In this document: positions 1-7,067 of the stretch, one piece after another
Layout of the letters: every line of letters begins with the position of its first letter
Position numbering within the stretch: the stretch's first letter is position 1
Assembly: GCA_937915285.1 (NCBI GenBank)
Contig: CALDNG010000202.1
Coordinates: 1 to 21,519 of the forward strand
Reading direction: 5' to 3'
DNA length: 21,519 bases
DNA from: an uncultured Desulfomonile sp.
GTDB taxonomy: Bacteria; Desulfobacterota; Desulfomonilia; Desulfomonilales; Desulfomonilaceae
Notes under the pieces: generated by a model
What the model saw: only the letters and a program-made list of their open reading frames with translations
Database searches by the model: none
Told to the model about the DNA's origin: nothing
Position numbers and translations under genes: made by a program

Positions 1-867
1 TTCAACAACGGGCGGTTCTTCCTGAATGCAGAGGCCCAGACTGATCAACAGAAAATTACTTGGCTCACCAACAACAATGCCGCTTCCACATATTTAGGAG
101 CTAGTTATGCTACAGTCAATGGTGTATGGGAAGACCGTGTAGCGGGCCCGACGTATATGGAACATTGGGGCGGCGCCATTGAAGCCGGAGTGCTGGCCGG
201 CCCTTCGAAGGTTGCGCTTTTGGCTGCGTGGATGACAGGAAACGACACAAGAGTTGACGCCAATGGTAACAGAACCCTCATCACTGTCGGCGTGCAAGGG
301 GACACATGGTCTAACGTAAGCGTATTTAGGCCTTACAGCTATCTAATGGCGTACAGCTACGGCATGGGTAATACAAAACCGGTCACCGACAATAGGGACG
401 GATTTGTATCTGACGCCTCGGTGTATGCAGCTAGGCTGGATTATGCGGTGGCAGCGAACTTGAACCTATACGGCAGCTTTATGTGGGCAGAGAGATTTTC
501 CAAAAGCGGGTATACATGGGGCTTTGTTTATCCTGGGCAAGTCAGCAATACTGTTGCATACGCCAATATCAACAGGGGTAATTCCAGCCAGACTGGAAGA
601 AATGCCGCCCCCAGTATTCCCGATACTGCTCTAGGCTGGGAAATTGATGCGGGAGCGGACTGGAAGCTTTTGGAAAACCTAAATCTCCGAACCACTGTGG
701 CCTATTGGCAGCCTGGAAAATGGTTTAGTTACGCTTATCAGGATAAATCAGTTCCTGGATGGGGCGCATTTGCAAACGGAAACATAGGTAACAACTGGTT
801 GACCCGTCCGGATAAAACAATTGACCCAATCTGGGGCTTGGACATCAAACTGGAAGGCACATTCTAA
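1..867 (+). CDS. Outer-membrane beta-barrel protein, 3' part (5' end outside window)
   Basis: The frame is open from base 1, so the gene begins upstream of the window; 288 codons are visible before the TAA at 865-867. The protein alternates polar and aromatic/hydrophobic residues throughout. It has short Asn/Gly-rich turns and many Trp/Tyr residues, and it ends in Gly-Thr-Phe. A C-terminal Phe on a final amphipathic strand is the usual beta-signal recognised by the BAM complex, so I read this as the C-terminal portion of a porin-like barrel in the outer membrane. The first in-frame ATG (157) lies inside a strand-like region and is not a likely start. The last strands (WEIDAGADWKLLENLNLRTTV and the closing WGLDIKLEGTF segment) resemble large monomeric porins, but I cannot name the family or the substrate. 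A strong terminator follows 31 bp after the stop, so this gene ends its transcript. Confidence 0.75.
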   Translation, partial: FNNGRFFLNAEAQTDQQKITWLTNNNAASTYLGASYATVNGVWEDRVAGPTYMEHWGGAIEAGVLAGPSKVALLAAWMTGNDTRVDANGNRTLITVGVQGDTWSNVSVFRPYSYLMAYSYGMGNTKPVTDNRDGFVSDASVYAARLDYAVAANLNLYGSFMWAERFSKSGYTWGFVYPGQVSNTVAYANINRGNSSQTGRNAAPSIPDTALGWEIDAGADWKLLENLNLRTTVAYWQPGKWFSYAYQDKSVPGWGAFANGNIGNNWLTRPDKTIDPIWGLDIKLEGTF

Positions 868-897
868 GTAGCCTCATCTAACTTAACATAGCTCAGT

Positions 898-932
898 AAA
901 AGCGGCGGTCCGAAAGGGCTGCCGCTTTTTTT
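898..932 (+). terminator. Rho-independent terminator of the beta-barrel gene
   Basis: Arms 898-911 and 916-929 form a 14-bp stem (AAAAGCGGC paired with GCCGCTTTT, then GGTCC with GGGCT using two G-T wobbles). The stem closes on a GAAA tetraloop at 912-915, and a run of seven T spans 926-932. This is a near-ideal intrinsic terminator 31 bp behind the stop codon. Confidence 0.93.
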
Positions 933-1496
933 GGTGGGAGATGGGGAAGAGGACTTAAGGGACTTTTGGTATCCAATCAAATGGCATCTTCTAAAGAAGA
1001 GGGCATTAGCTCACTGCAACGTTTGTGCGCCAAAACCGTTAGGAATTTAAGAAGAATGGCTAATGTGTTCCAACTGCCTTTAGCCGGAGCCCTTAGAAGA
1101 CGGTTTTGAAGCCAGGCTGCAGATATCCTTCAGTCCCGATATCCCCTGAAATGACTCCTATACTTCTTGCAGAGCTAGTGACAGTGGTTAGTCAGTATTG
1201 ATTTTATTCCTGGAAAGGACTTCAGACAGTCCGCAAAAGTCTTAAAGCTAGTCTAGAAGTCGTAGGAATTGCACCTAGAGGGAGGCTTGCAACCGGACAT
1301 ATGAGCGGCTTCTTGGGCGTCGAATTACGCCACTAGGCCGGAATGGGATACACATCGTGGAACGGCAGGCGCGGCCAGCCCTACAAGAGTCGGAAGGTAC
1401 ACGAGTTTGAGTTAACAATAGGGCGTTGAGGGAGTGGACCCGCCACAGTGTTACAGTCGTTGATAGGCGAATCCACACACAGTTAGGAGGGGAATA
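933..1496. other. Gene-free stretch between the beta-barrel gene and the redox operon
   Basis: I see no convincing gene here. All three frames on both strands are broken often. The longest open stretch (1275-1478, minus strand, 67 codons) is rich in Arg, Ser, Thr and Cys, has no ribosome-binding site, and looks like chance. A shorter minus-strand open stretch ending at the TAA of 1093-1095 has protein-like composition (GDIGTEGYLQPGFKTVF at its end) but no start. No intrinsic terminator for the leftward redox operon, which stops at 1497, is visible. The part from about 1280 to 1490 appears more GC-rich than 960-1270. It could be decayed DNA or an intergenic repeat, but nothing identifies it. 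Confidence 0.6.
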
Positions 1497-3482
1497 TCAG
1501 GAGGCGTGGCGAACAGGGTCCTCATGTCGGTAGAGACCGCGTCTGCGTAGCACCTCATTGAAATCGGGCTTTTGACCGGTCATGCGGGCGGCCTGAGCCC
1601 ATCTTTTGCACTCGGGGCACAGGTGATACTCAAAGGCTTCCTCTGAGGCGCCAGTGAGTTTCTCGACATGCCGCACCATCACCTTGGTGATGTACTGGAT
1701 GCCACATCCGTCACAAGTCTCGAGTTTGATCCTGTTGATGATGGTCCCGCTCATCATGAGTATGCGTTCACCATCCCGGTCTTCAAGCTGCAGCGCTCCT
1801 GTGGGGCAGATGTTCACGCATGATCCGCATCCGATGCACTTGGGCAGGCCGTGGACATAATCCTTCAAAATCAGGGAGTTTTCACCAGCGTGATAGAAGC
1901 GGATGGCTGAAACACCGAGGCGGTCCCGGCAAACCTCGACGCATTTGCCGCAACGCTCACAGATGTCACAACGCATGCAGCGTTTTGCTTCCTGCTTGGC
2001 TGCTATCTCATCCAGACCAAGTTCCACCTGATCAAATGTCCTCATACGCCTGTCAAGGTCGATTATCGGGATTTCCTGTCGCTGTATGAAGCTCTTCTGA
2101 TGGTAGTCCAGAACAATCGGAGCGACCATGGCCCTTGGCCTCGGTGGGAGCCTCTCCGGGAGCTTCACGCCTCTAAGGTACGAATGTATAGCGAAAGCGG
2201 CCCTCTTGCCACCGCCGATTGCTTCCACAACCGTGGCAGGGCCCGTCACCGCGTCTCCACCGGCAAAAACATCGTGGATGTTGGTCTGCTGATTGTGATT
2301 CCTGACCTTGATGGTTTCCTTGCGGGTAAGCTCAAGAGTCTCAAGCCCCAGACCGGGATAATGCCGGACGTCTGGTTTTTGACCAATAGCCGCAATGATT
2401 GCGCCTACAGGCATCTTGTATTCTGATCCCGGCACAGGCTCCGGTCGGCGGCGACCACTATCGTCGGGCTCTCCCAATGTGGCCATTACGCATTCAAGGA
2501 AGTCTATCTTTCCATAGCTACCCAGAATCCTGGATGGAATGGTCAACTGATGGACATGGATGCCCTCTTCGGCCATCTGAATGATTTCCTCGAAGTGGGC
2601 GGGCATTTCCGAACGTGTTCGGCGGTAAACAATACTCACCGATGTGGATCCCAGCCGCACGCAGGTCCTGGCAGCGTCGATTGCGGCATTACCGCCACCG
2701 ACGATGGCGACACTGTTGGCCGGTTTAATCTTCTGGCCGAAGGAAACGTCCTTGAGGAAATTCAGGGCGCTAATGACCTGGGGATAAGAGTCCTCACCGT
2801 CGATGCCAAGCTTGAGGCCGTCCCATGCGCCGATGCCGAGGAAGAACGCCTTGAAGCCGTCCTTGCGGAGGTCATCAAGGGAGACTTCCTTGCCAACAGG
2901 CGTGTTGCATTTAATCTCAACGCCCATGTCCCTGATGGCCTGGACTTCCCTGCGTACGAAATCCCTTGGCAGACGGAATTCCGGAATTCCGGTGATCATC
3001 AGTCCACCGGGCTCGGGGAAAGCCTCAAAAACCGTTACCTTGTATCCTTCCCATGCGAGGAAGTAAGCCGCGGTCAAACCGGCCGGTCCGGCGCCTATGA
3101 CAGCGACCTTTTCCGAAAAATCATTCCTGGGTTGAGGGATGTTATATCCGTGCCCCTTCTGGTTGACCATTTTTGCGGCCAGGCCCTTGAGATCTTTGAT
3201 GCAGATGGCCTTGTCCAGATAGCGCCTCTGGCACCAGTGCTCGCAAGGGTTTGGGCAAATCAGTCCGCAGACCCACGGGAAGGGGTTATCCTGGCGTATG
3301 ACGTCGATTGCTTCTTCATATCGGCCCTGCCCGATAAGGGCAATGTATGAGGGTATATCAATTCCTGCGGGACAATTGAGCTGACAGGGAGCTGATGTCT
3401 CTCTCTTGAGCCCATCCTCGGCATAAACAATGTGATCCTTGTCCGCCCCCGCTCCTGGTGGAAACAGCAAATTCTCTATCAT
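1497..3482 (-). CDS. GltD-like FAD/NAD(P)H oxidoreductase with extra Fe-S domains
   Basis: A 661-residue flavoprotein likely to pass electrons between NAD(P)H and the neighbouring ferredoxin and molybdoenzyme in the cytoplasm. The N-terminal Fe-S domain of the glutamate-synthase beta-subunit family is visible (Cys33, 37, 72, 76, 80, 84). An FAD Rossmann motif GAGPAG lies at 130-135. A second, nucleotide-binding fold has GGGNAA at 262-267, followed by VYRRTRSEMPA near 285, which fits NADP(H). The closing FAD motif FAGGDAVTGPATVVEAI lies near 407. The C-terminal part adds Cys502, 505, 508, 511, 514, 518, then an 8Fe-8S ferredoxin-like CIGCGSC...CP group (549-559), and a last pair CDGC (590-593)/CPEC (622-625). 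It is longer than plain GltD (about 450-470 residues) because of these additions. The start has a good site, AGGAG six bases before ATG. Last gene of the minus-strand redox set. Family call sure, physiological partner inferred. Confidence 0.9.
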   Translation of the reverse strand: MIENLLFPPGAGADKDHIVYAEDGLKRETSAPCQLNCPAGIDIPSYIALIGQGRYEEAIDVIRQDNPFPWVCGLICPNPCEHWCQRRYLDKAICIKDLKGLAAKMVNQKGHGYNIPQPRNDFSEKVAVIGAGPAGLTAAYFLAWEGYKVTVFEAFPEPGGLMITGIPEFRLPRDFVRREVQAIRDMGVEIKCNTPVGKEVSLDDLRKDGFKAFFLGIGAWDGLKLGIDGEDSYPQVISALNFLKDVSFGQKIKPANSVAIVGGGNAAIDAARTCVRLGSTSVSIVYRRTRSEMPAHFEEIIQMAEEGIHVHQLTIPSRILGSYGKIDFLECVMATLGEPDDSGRRRPEPVPGSEYKMPVGAIIAAIGQKPDVRHYPGLGLETLELTRKETIKVRNHNQQTNIHDVFAGGDAVTGPATVVEAIGGGKRAAFAIHSYLRGVKLPERLPPRPRAMVAPIVLDYHQKSFIQRQEIPIIDLDRRMRTFDQVELGLDEIAAKQEAKRCMRCDICERCGKCVEVCRDRLGVSAIRFYHAGENSLILKDYVHGLPKCIGCGSCVNICPTGALQLEDRDGERILMMSGTIINRIKLETCDGCGIQYITKVMVRHVEKLTGASEEAFEYHLCPECKRWAQAARMTGQKPDFNEVLRRRGLYRHEDPVRHAS

Positions 3483-3512
3483 TTCGTGCTCCTATAAACC
3501 ATTCAAACGCCG

Positions 3513-3586
3513 GTCGAGGCTTGGGGCGAGTCTCGACTAAACGGATTTGACGCAACGGGTCGCCCCGGCCAACAGCTAGAGCGACC
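3513..3586 (-). repeat. Two inverted repeats between the ferredoxin and flavoprotein genes
   Basis: Two perfect 6-bp inverted repeats lie in tandem in this 120-bp intercistronic gap. GTCGAG at 3513-3518 pairs with CTCGAC at 3532-3537, and GGTCGC at 3558-3563 pairs with GCGACC at 3581-3586. No T-tract follows either one. They look like intercistronic mRNA hairpins (processing or stability) rather than terminators; function is inferred. Confidence 0.4.
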
Positions 3587-3602
3587 ACTATCCCGGAACC
3601 TA

Positions 3603-4115
3603 TTACGTATTCGGGCTGTCCTTGGCAATTATTTTCGCGAATTTCTCCCGCCTCATGCTGGAGGATTCCGCAGGCGATACCCACTTCAGGGCGGCAGTGG
3701 TGCAACCGGTCACACATGCAGGCTGAAGCCCTTCGTCAATCCTGTCCTTGCAGTAATCGCATTTGAAGACCCGCCCGTTTTCCTTGTTCCATTGCGGAGC
3801 GCCCCAAGGACAGGCGGTGATACAGGCCTTGCAACCTATGCACGCGGCAGGATCTACGAAAACAACACCATCTTCAGCCCGTTTCTGCATTGCGCCCGTT
3901 GGGCAGGCGGAAACGCACCATGGATGCTCACAATGGAAGCACGGCATGAATATGAACTGCACCCGTGGAACATCACCCTGCATGTATGGACCTACCGGGA
4001 TGATCTTACAGAAACTGGGACCCACCGGAACATCGTTCTTGGTCTTGCAGTGGACTTCACATGCCCTGCATCCAATGCATCTCAACTGATCCTGATATAT
4101 ATAATAATCACTCAT
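3603..4115 (-). CDS. Four-cluster ferredoxin subunit of a molybdoenzyme (PsrB/PhsB/DmsB type)
   Basis: A 170-residue electron-transfer subunit with 16 cysteines in four groups: 13/16/19/23, 59/62/67/71, 92/95/98/102 and 119/122/134/138. This is the arrangement of the iron-sulfur subunits (DmsB, PsrB, PhsB, NrfC) that carry four [4Fe-4S] clusters and hand electrons to or from the catalytic molybdopterin subunit. There is no signal peptide. In this family the B subunit often travels folded with a Tat-exported A subunit, but here the A subunit also lacks a Tat signal, so a cytoplasmic location is likely. The start ATG at 4113-4115 has AGGAG eight bases upstream. The gene lies 68 bp behind the molybdoenzyme gene and 120 bp before the flavoprotein gene, on the same strand, so it is the natural relay between them. 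Confidence 0.93.
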   Translation of the reverse strand: MSDYYIYQDQLRCIGCRACEVHCKTKNDVPVGPSFCKIIPVGPYMQGDVPRVQFIFMPCFHCEHPWCVSACPTGAMQKRAEDGVVFVDPAACIGCKACITACPWGAPQWNKENGRVFKCDYCKDRIDEGLQPACVTGCTTAALKWVSPAESSSMRREKFAKIIAKDSPNT

Positions 4116-4183
4116 CGAAAATACTCCTAAGTCATAAAAAACTCTCTCAAAAGGTGTACAACAATCGGGCTGTCCTCTAGCGT

Positions 4184-6277
4184 CTATTTTGCCTTGGCTA
4201 CCCTTACAAAACAGTCCGTTATGGGGCAGTTTCCACCAACCGCTACGGTCAGCAGACCTGTCATCAATGTGTTGTCACGCATCCCCTTCTTGTACGCCCT
4301 TGTCTGCAGCGGTATCTCCCTTCCGAAACCGTGAAGGGTGTAAACGGCCTGCGGGTGGATCAGGTCAGTGGTCCTGGCCCGGCATGTCTGGACTATGCCG
4401 TTGACCGAAACCTCAACCTGGTCCCTGTCAAGGATGCCCAGCTTTTTGGCCTCAGCCGTGTTAATCCACAGGCAGTTCTGTCCCTGGAGTTCGTTAAGCA
4501 GCGGGTTATTGAGCGAAGTTCCCTGTGTATGGACGGCTACCTTACCGGTGACAAGCCTGAAATGGCCTTCGGGCGGAGAGGCTGGCGGCGTGTAAGGCGG
4601 GAAGGACTGCATGCCGTTGTTTTCAAGCATGCTGGTCACAAATTCCAGCTTCTTGGAAGGTGTTTTGAATTTCAGGCCCTCCTTGCGATCCCACATGATC
4701 TGATCCTTGGCAAGCGATACGACGCCCTTTGCGTCGAAATCGGACATGTGGATTTCCATATCCTTGAGCTGCCATTCAATCAGTTCCTCAACGGTTTCAA
4801 AGGGGAAATACTGTCCGATGCCAAGCCTGTCGGCAAGCTGCTTGAATATCCAATACTTTGGTTTGGAGTCGTATTTCGGCTCTACGGCCTTGCGACGCAT
4901 CCATAGCGCGGGTTTAGGCCCGGACTTCACTATTACAGCGTCCGTTCTTTCGAGGTAGGTGCATTCAGGAAGGACCACATCCGATATCCAGCCAGTATGA
5001 CTGTAATTGACATCTATTGTGACCAGCAGGTCGAGTTTCTTCAATGCTTCGGCGTAGGCCACCGGATCCGGGAATGAAGACAGCGGATCGAAACGATAGT
5101 TAATGAATGCCTTAACGGGGTATGGATCTTCTGTGACGATAGCGTGAGGAAGCATCTGGGCCAGACCGTAGTCGCCGGATAGGTGCTTGTATTTCCAGCC
5201 GCAGCCGTCGAAACGCTTCTTTTCGACTTTAGGCGGGCCGTCAACGAGCTTCTTTAGCGGCTTATAACCGGCGTCCACCTCATTTTTGTTGAAGAGCAGA
5301 CCACCTTTGGCCTCATAAGCCCCCAAGAGTCCATATAGCATGTATATTGCGCGGCGGAGGTAATAGTCATCGGCAGTCCATGCTGTCATCCAACCCTGAT
5401 TGATGATGACAGCCGGTTTGGCCTTGGCTAGATCTCGTGCTATCTGGAAGATGTCCTTGGCGCTGGCGCCGATTTCCTGGGCCGCCCATTCAGGAGTATA
5501 AGGTGTAATGAACCTGGAGAGTTCGTCAAAACCGATGACCCACTTGTTCACGAATTCAGAGTCGTAAAGTTTCTCGGAAATGATGACATTGATGAGAGCC
5601 AGAACCAGGGCGTAGTCACCACCGGGTTTTATCAGAAGGAACTTGTCGGCCTTGGCCGCAGTGTAATTCCAGCGCACATCGACATGTGTGAATTTCATAC
5701 CGCGTTCCAGCGCGTCTATGAAATCCTTGGCCTCTTTGGATCCGATGGACTCAAGGATGTTTCTTCCGAAAAGAATAGCGTATTCACAATTCTTCCAGTC
5801 ATAGGAAACCGTATTTCTTCGATGGCCTGCGATTCCGTTATGAGCGTTGTGAACACTGTTGGAGCATGCGCCATGGTGGTTGAAGTAATTCGGAGATCCC
5901 AGCGCCTTGATAAAGGCCTTCTCTATGTCGGTGAAGGCTCCACCGCGGTCGCCCAGGACGATGCTCTCAGGGCCATATTTCTCTATGACTTTCTTGAGGT
6001 TTTCAGCCACGTAATCCAGGGCCTCTTCCCATGAGGCTCGGCGCCAGCGACCTGAGCCGCGTTCACCCTCGCGAATCATCGGATACTGAAGACGTTCGGT
6101 GTCGTTTTCAAAGACCTTGCCCGCTGCGCCCCTTGGACACAGATACCGACCGCCAAAGATATGCGGGTTCCCCCAAATGTGTTTGACAGCGCCGTTCTCC
6201 ACCTCAACCTCGATCGGACAGCGGACCGTGCACATGTTACAAACACTGTAAACAACATGCTTAGAACTTTCGGACAT
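4184..6277 (-). CDS. Molybdopterin oxidoreductase, PsrA/PhsA-like catalytic subunit without export signal
   Basis: A 697-residue bis-MGD molybdenum (or tungsten) enzyme of the DMSO reductase superfamily. The N-terminal [4Fe-4S] motif is Cys13, Cys16, Cys20 and Cys47 (C-x2-C-x3-C-x26-C). The likely metal ligand is Cys138 in HHGACSNSVHNAHNG, as in polysulfide/thiosulfate reductases (PsrA, PhsA) and Cys-type formate dehydrogenases. FGRNILES near 170 and LVTIDVNYSHTGWISDVVLP near 430 match the cofactor-binding regions, and the C-terminal MopB domain ends in a typical VGGNCPITDCFVRV segment. The protein begins MSESSKHVVYSVCNMC. There is no twin-arginine signal, unlike periplasmic PsrA/PhsA. At 697 residues it is slightly shorter than PsrA and far shorter than SoeA sulfite dehydrogenases. 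The exporter and redox neighbours suggest a cytoplasmic sulfur-compound reductase or oxidase; the substrate cannot be read from sequence. Upstream sits GAGAGGG as a ribosome site, and a CRP/FNR-like palindrome about 100 bp away. Confidence 0.88.
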   Translation of the reverse strand: MSESSKHVVYSVCNMCTVRCPIEVEVENGAVKHIWGNPHIFGGRYLCPRGAAGKVFENDTERLQYPMIREGERGSGRWRRASWEEALDYVAENLKKVIEKYGPESIVLGDRGGAFTDIEKAFIKALGSPNYFNHHGACSNSVHNAHNGIAGHRRNTVSYDWKNCEYAILFGRNILESIGSKEAKDFIDALERGMKFTHVDVRWNYTAAKADKFLLIKPGGDYALVLALINVIISEKLYDSEFVNKWVIGFDELSRFITPYTPEWAAQEIGASAKDIFQIARDLAKAKPAVIINQGWMTAWTADDYYLRRAIYMLYGLLGAYEAKGGLLFNKNEVDAGYKPLKKLVDGPPKVEKKRFDGCGWKYKHLSGDYGLAQMLPHAIVTEDPYPVKAFINYRFDPLSSFPDPVAYAEALKKLDLLVTIDVNYSHTGWISDVVLPECTYLERTDAVIVKSGPKPALWMRRKAVEPKYDSKPKYWIFKQLADRLGIGQYFPFETVEELIEWQLKDMEIHMSDFDAKGVVSLAKDQIMWDRKEGLKFKTPSKKLEFVTSMLENNGMQSFPPYTPPASPPEGHFRLVTGKVAVHTQGTSLNNPLLNELQGQNCLWINTAEAKKLGILDRDQVEVSVNGIVQTCRARTTDLIHPQAVYTLHGFGREIPLQTRAYKKGMRDNTLMTGLLTVAVGGNCPITDCFVRVAKAK

Positions 6278-6354
6278 TTCGTATCCCTCTCATTGCTTCG
6301 ATTATCTATGAGTCTTAATAACGATTAGTTGTAAAAAGTAGAATTAAGGAATTT

Positions 6355-6392
6355 GGTCAAAACTTCTAAAAAATCACCTGATCTAAATCACA
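6355..6392 (-). promoter_or_regulatory. CRP/FNR-family palindrome with a -35-like box upstream of the molybdoenzyme gene
   Basis: Read on the minus strand, 6392-6377 is TGTGATTTAGATCAGG. It matches TGTGA-N6-TCACA except in the last two bases, and its core TGAT-N4-ATCA also fits FNR-type sites. A TTGACC box lies at 6360-6355, placing the palindrome centre about 27 bp upstream of the -35 centre. That corresponds to about -61 from a transcription start, the usual class I activator distance. I see no good -10 box, so the promoter assignment is an inference. Confidence 0.45.
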
Positions 6393-6393
6393 G

Positions 6394-6990
6394 TCAACCG
6401 TGTTGTTCTTTTTTGGCCTCTGAAATGTAGTCAGCAGGTGTCTTCATTTCCTTGGCGCTTCTCTCGTATGTATCAAGAACCGATTTTATGCTCCTGAAAT
6501 AAGGGAGCCTGTATTTGTATTTCTTGAATATATAACAAACCGGAACATAAAGGATGATAAAAAAGAACAGATAGCCGACGGAATAATCATCGAAAGGCGT
6601 CTGAAATTCGATTTCCTGAAATCGTGGCTGCATCCATGCTGCTGACATCAGGGCCGGCCACAGAAATGCCGCTGATAGAGCGATTTGCAGGAAGAATGAC
6701 TTTCCGAACGCGTCATTGGCTAACTTGTTTGCCGCATCGTACGATTGTTTGTCCCCCGACGCAATCGCCTTCATGGAAAGATTCTGATAGTGGACCACTT
6801 CGCTAGATGTCTGGTCTATTTTCTTCCTGGCCGCCAGAAAAGCCAGGGAGATGCAGAATTCACCGATCAGAACCGCAAAAAAGGCCAACACCGTGGTCCC
6901 AATAATGAAATCAAGGAAAGCATGCCCCGTCAATCTGTAGAACCAGATGAGAAATGGATCAATAAAGGTGAAGACGGGGTTCATTTCCAT
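6394..6990 (-). CDS. Three-helix membrane protein, EMC3/TMCO1-like layout
   Basis: A 198-residue inner-membrane protein. Hydrophobic segments lie at about 28-52, 96-118 and 136-155. Between the first and second is a charged helical stretch with an amphipathic SYDAANKLANDAFGKSFF segment, and the C-terminal tail after YIFKKYKYRLPYF is charged and helical. One membrane helix, a cytoplasmic helical hairpin and two further helices is the plan of the EMC3/TMCO1/DUF106 branch of the Oxa1/YidC superfamily. The FFFIILYVPVCYIFKK segment resembles the last TMCO1 helix. This family call comes from pattern and topology only. There are two possible starts, 6990 and 6984 (MEM); neither has a strong ribosome site. 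A terminator-like hairpin lies directly upstream. The gene sits between the exporter and the molybdoenzyme, so it may help insert or organise membrane partners of the set, or be unrelated. Confidence 0.7.
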   Translation of the reverse strand: MEMNPVFTFIDPFLIWFYRLTGHAFLDFIIGTTVLAFFAVLIGEFCISLAFLAARKKIDQTSSEVVHYQNLSMKAIASGDKQSYDAANKLANDAFGKSFFLQIALSAAFLWPALMSAAWMQPRFQEIEFQTPFDDYSVGYLFFFIILYVPVCYIFKKYKYRLPYFRSIKSVLDTYERSAKEMKTPADYISEAKKEQHG

Positions 6991-7001
6991 GATGAATCCG
7001 T

Positions 7002-7035
7002 AAAAAGCCGGGAGCCTCTAAAAAGCTCCCAGCTT
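7002..7035 (-). terminator. Terminator or attenuator hairpin between exporter and small membrane protein genes
   Basis: On the minus strand, AAGC/GCTT (7032-7035 with 7005-7008) and GGGAGC/GCTCCC (7025-7030 with 7010-7015) stack with a single A-C mismatch around a 9-nt loop. The T run TTTTT at 7006-7002 follows immediately. This is an intrinsic-terminator shape. It lies only about 10 bp before the start of the next gene, so it may partly uncouple the exporter from the genes downstream. Confidence 0.65.
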
Positions 7036-7067
7036 CACATGATGAACTGTTGATCGAAAAAACCTGA

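Noticed and set aside
1275..1478. 67-codon minus-strand frame in the gene-free segment
   Set aside because: Arg/Ser/Cys-rich composition, no ribosome site, no recognisable motif.
2550..3350. 266-codon open frame on the + strand
   Set aside because: It is wholly antisense to the GltD-like flavoprotein gene, whose motifs are unmistakable on the other strand, and it matches no family I know.
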